Source of the DNA: Maniola hyperantus
Taxonomy: Eukaryota; Arthropoda; Insecta; Lepidoptera; Nymphalidae
Direction of reading: 5' to 3'
Assembly (NCBI RefSeq): GCF_902806685.2
Contig: NC_048553.1
Coordinates: forward strand, 12,257,440-12,321,439
Length of the DNA: 64,000 nt
Both the position numbers and the translations under genes were made by a program. The number at the start of each line of letters is the position of its first letter. Within the stretch, counting starts at the first letter, position 1. Of the stretch, positions 59,901 to 62,900 are shown piece by piece. Below the pieces are notes generated by a model that worked only from the letters and a program-made list of their open reading frames with translations, had not been told where the DNA came from and did no database searches.

Positions 59901-62900
59901 AGAAAAAACTCAACTTTCTAGTTTCTTGTAAATAGTATTTATTACAATATTAGCTGATGCCCGCAACTTCGTCCGCGTGGATTTTCGATTTTCAAAATCC
60001 CGCGGGAACTATTTGATTTTCCGGGATAAAAAGTAGCCTATGTGTTAATCCAGGGTATAATCTATCTTCACTCCAAATTTCATCCATATCCGTTCGGCCG
60101 TTTTTGCGTGATTGAGTAACAAACATCCAAACATCCAAACATCCACACTTTCACAATTTTATAAAATTTGTAGGATTATTACAATATTATAACAAATAGG
60201 TACCTTTTTTTTTCAGGGAGATAAAAGTGAGAAAATGATGAAGCCGTGTGATGATGAAGACTGTATCGAGGGTTCAGGCTCCAGCGGTGAAGACATCACG
60301 GAACCAGAACATCCTATGACTACGTAAGTTTGTATTTTCCGTTTTATCATCGCCAAAAACAGAACAAGGTTGAAATAGTTAAAGAACACCTAGCCTAGAG
60401 TCTAGAGTTTCCATCCTTATGTCGTCGACATCCCATCTACACGCACGAAACGTTTTGCGTCATCATTCCTCATACGTATGGCTAAGGTTTGGAATACTCT
60501 TCCGCGATATGTGTTTCCTACCAATTACAACCCGGGTATCTTTAAAACAAGAGTGAATAGGCATCTTCCAGGTAAACGCGTCCCATCTTAGGCCACATCA
60601 TCACTTCCCATCAGGTGTGATTGTGGTCAAGCGTATACCTATAATGAATAAAATAAATAAAAAAAAGAGTCTCAATAGCTCAACGAATAAGACGCGGACT
60701 GAAATCCGAAAGGTCATTTTTAAAATCCAGATAAAAAGTAGCATATGTGTTAATCCAGGGAATAATCTATGTCTATTTCAAATTTCATCCAAATCCTTTC
60801 AGCCGTTTTTGCGAGATCGAGTAAAAAACAACCAAACATCCACGCTTTCACATTTATAATATTAGAAGGAAGTAGGATTAGGATGAGATAGGGTCGTAGA
60901 TAGAATAATAGGTAGATTTAAGTACTGTGTAACCGCGTACGAGATAGCGATAGCACGACGTAACGATGAATAACACGACAATTAATAACATTGTTTAGTA
61001 GTCAATATATTTTGTATTAACTGATCAACAATATTTGTATTAAACGTTTTTTATGTGAAAACAAGTAAATAACTAATGAGAAATACAATTACGCCACGAA
61101 TTCTCAAAGTTTGTTTCGCAACTAAAGTTGCATACTACCTTGTATGTAAGTTGTATGTATTCTTGAAAAAAACCAGTTACACGATAAGGGACAAAAAATA
61201 GGTTAGCTGCGTCTCTGTTTATCACATTAGTAACTTTATCTGTTTTTTTTTAAAAGTGTGAATGAGAAAGCAAACGTTCCTGTATCAACCTTTATTACTC
61301 TATCTACGGATAGGGCAGACCGCAAATTTTATGAAAATTGTTCTGATAATATCTCTTTCCAGTTCTGGAGCAAGCAGCACCCACGCGATGACGTCACCAA
61401 CCGCGTCCATCATATCAACAGAGCACGTGGACAAGACCGTCGGCTCCACTGATGGTGGTACCGACAGCACTGGCACCACGAAGAGTGACACCACTCTACC
61501 TGACCACGACAACATGCACGCTGGTACCGTGGACAGTGGTACCACTCCTGACAAGGGCACCACTCCTACTGATGGTAAGTATTGCGAACAAATAACACTG
61601 CTGCAGAATATCGAGATACAGTAGAAACTCGATTATCCGACCTTCAGTTATACGGATTCGCGATTATCCGGACTACCAACCGAAAATTGTTCGGCCAAGT
61701 GCAAGTCAGACTCGCGCACCGATGGTTCCGTACTTGGGTATTTTTTCCGCCATTTTGTACGATAAATCAAAAACTATTATGGTGTATCCATGATAAGCGA
61801 TATTAAGAAGAATATCGATTCAATTTTGTTGTACAACTGCAAAAAAGATGGTGAACTACATGTGCACAAAACCCGCTTTTCGTCATACTTTCGATTATCC
61901 GAATCCCTGACGACAACAATAATTAGTCCTGTTAGAGTTTCCACTGTAGTATGGTACATGTTATGTGCCCTGTAAACGGTGAAACATGTTTGTCAAACAC
62001 GCCTTCAATCAATATTATGTTTTGTCATTATAACCAACACCGGATATGAATTATACCAATGACATATTTTATTAATTTAATTTAATCTTAAATATATAAA
62101 AGGGAAAGGTGACTGACTGATCTATCAATGCACAGCTCAAACTACTGGACAGATCGGGCTGAAATTTGGCATGTAGATAGCTATTATGACGTAAGCATCC
62201 GCTAAGAAAAGATTTTTGAAAATTCAACCCCTTAGGGGGTGAAATAGGGGTTTGAAATTTGTTTAGTCCACGCGGACGAAGTCGCGAGCATAAGCTAGTT
62301 TAATCTAAGATGGAATCTTAGAAAACTAATTTTGTATAAAAAAAGTAATTAAATTACTACTTAAGCTTTGCATAGGTCCCATTTCTAGACGCCTCGTGAA
62401 ACATTCAGGTATTGATGCCGAGTCGTTATTCTTTGCCAAACACGTAGTTTTGCTCTCTTTTTCTCTTTATTGTAAACGTTTTTGGTACAAATAAAAAAAT
62501 TAATCAGTACCCTTATTATAAATGCGTAAGTGTGTTTGTTTGTTGGTTTGTCCTTCAATCACGTCGCAACGTTGCAACGGATCGACGTGATTTTTTGCAT
62601 GGGTATTGATATAGACCTGGAGAGTGACATAGGCTATAATATTTTATCCCGGAAAATCATAGAGTTCCCGCAAGATTTTTAAAAATTCCACGCGGACGAA
62701 GTCGCGGGCATCAGCTAGTAAATAATAAAGTGATCCTATACGGCTTTCTTTTTTCCTTTTGAGGTACTGAACCTTAAAAAAATGCATCGATATAAATGAC
62801 GACAATGCCCAAGCGAAAAATTTTTTCACGGTTTTGGAACCAAATAAATCAGCGACACCTCTTAGATACTAATGAACGACCCGTTTGAAATCCAGACGTC

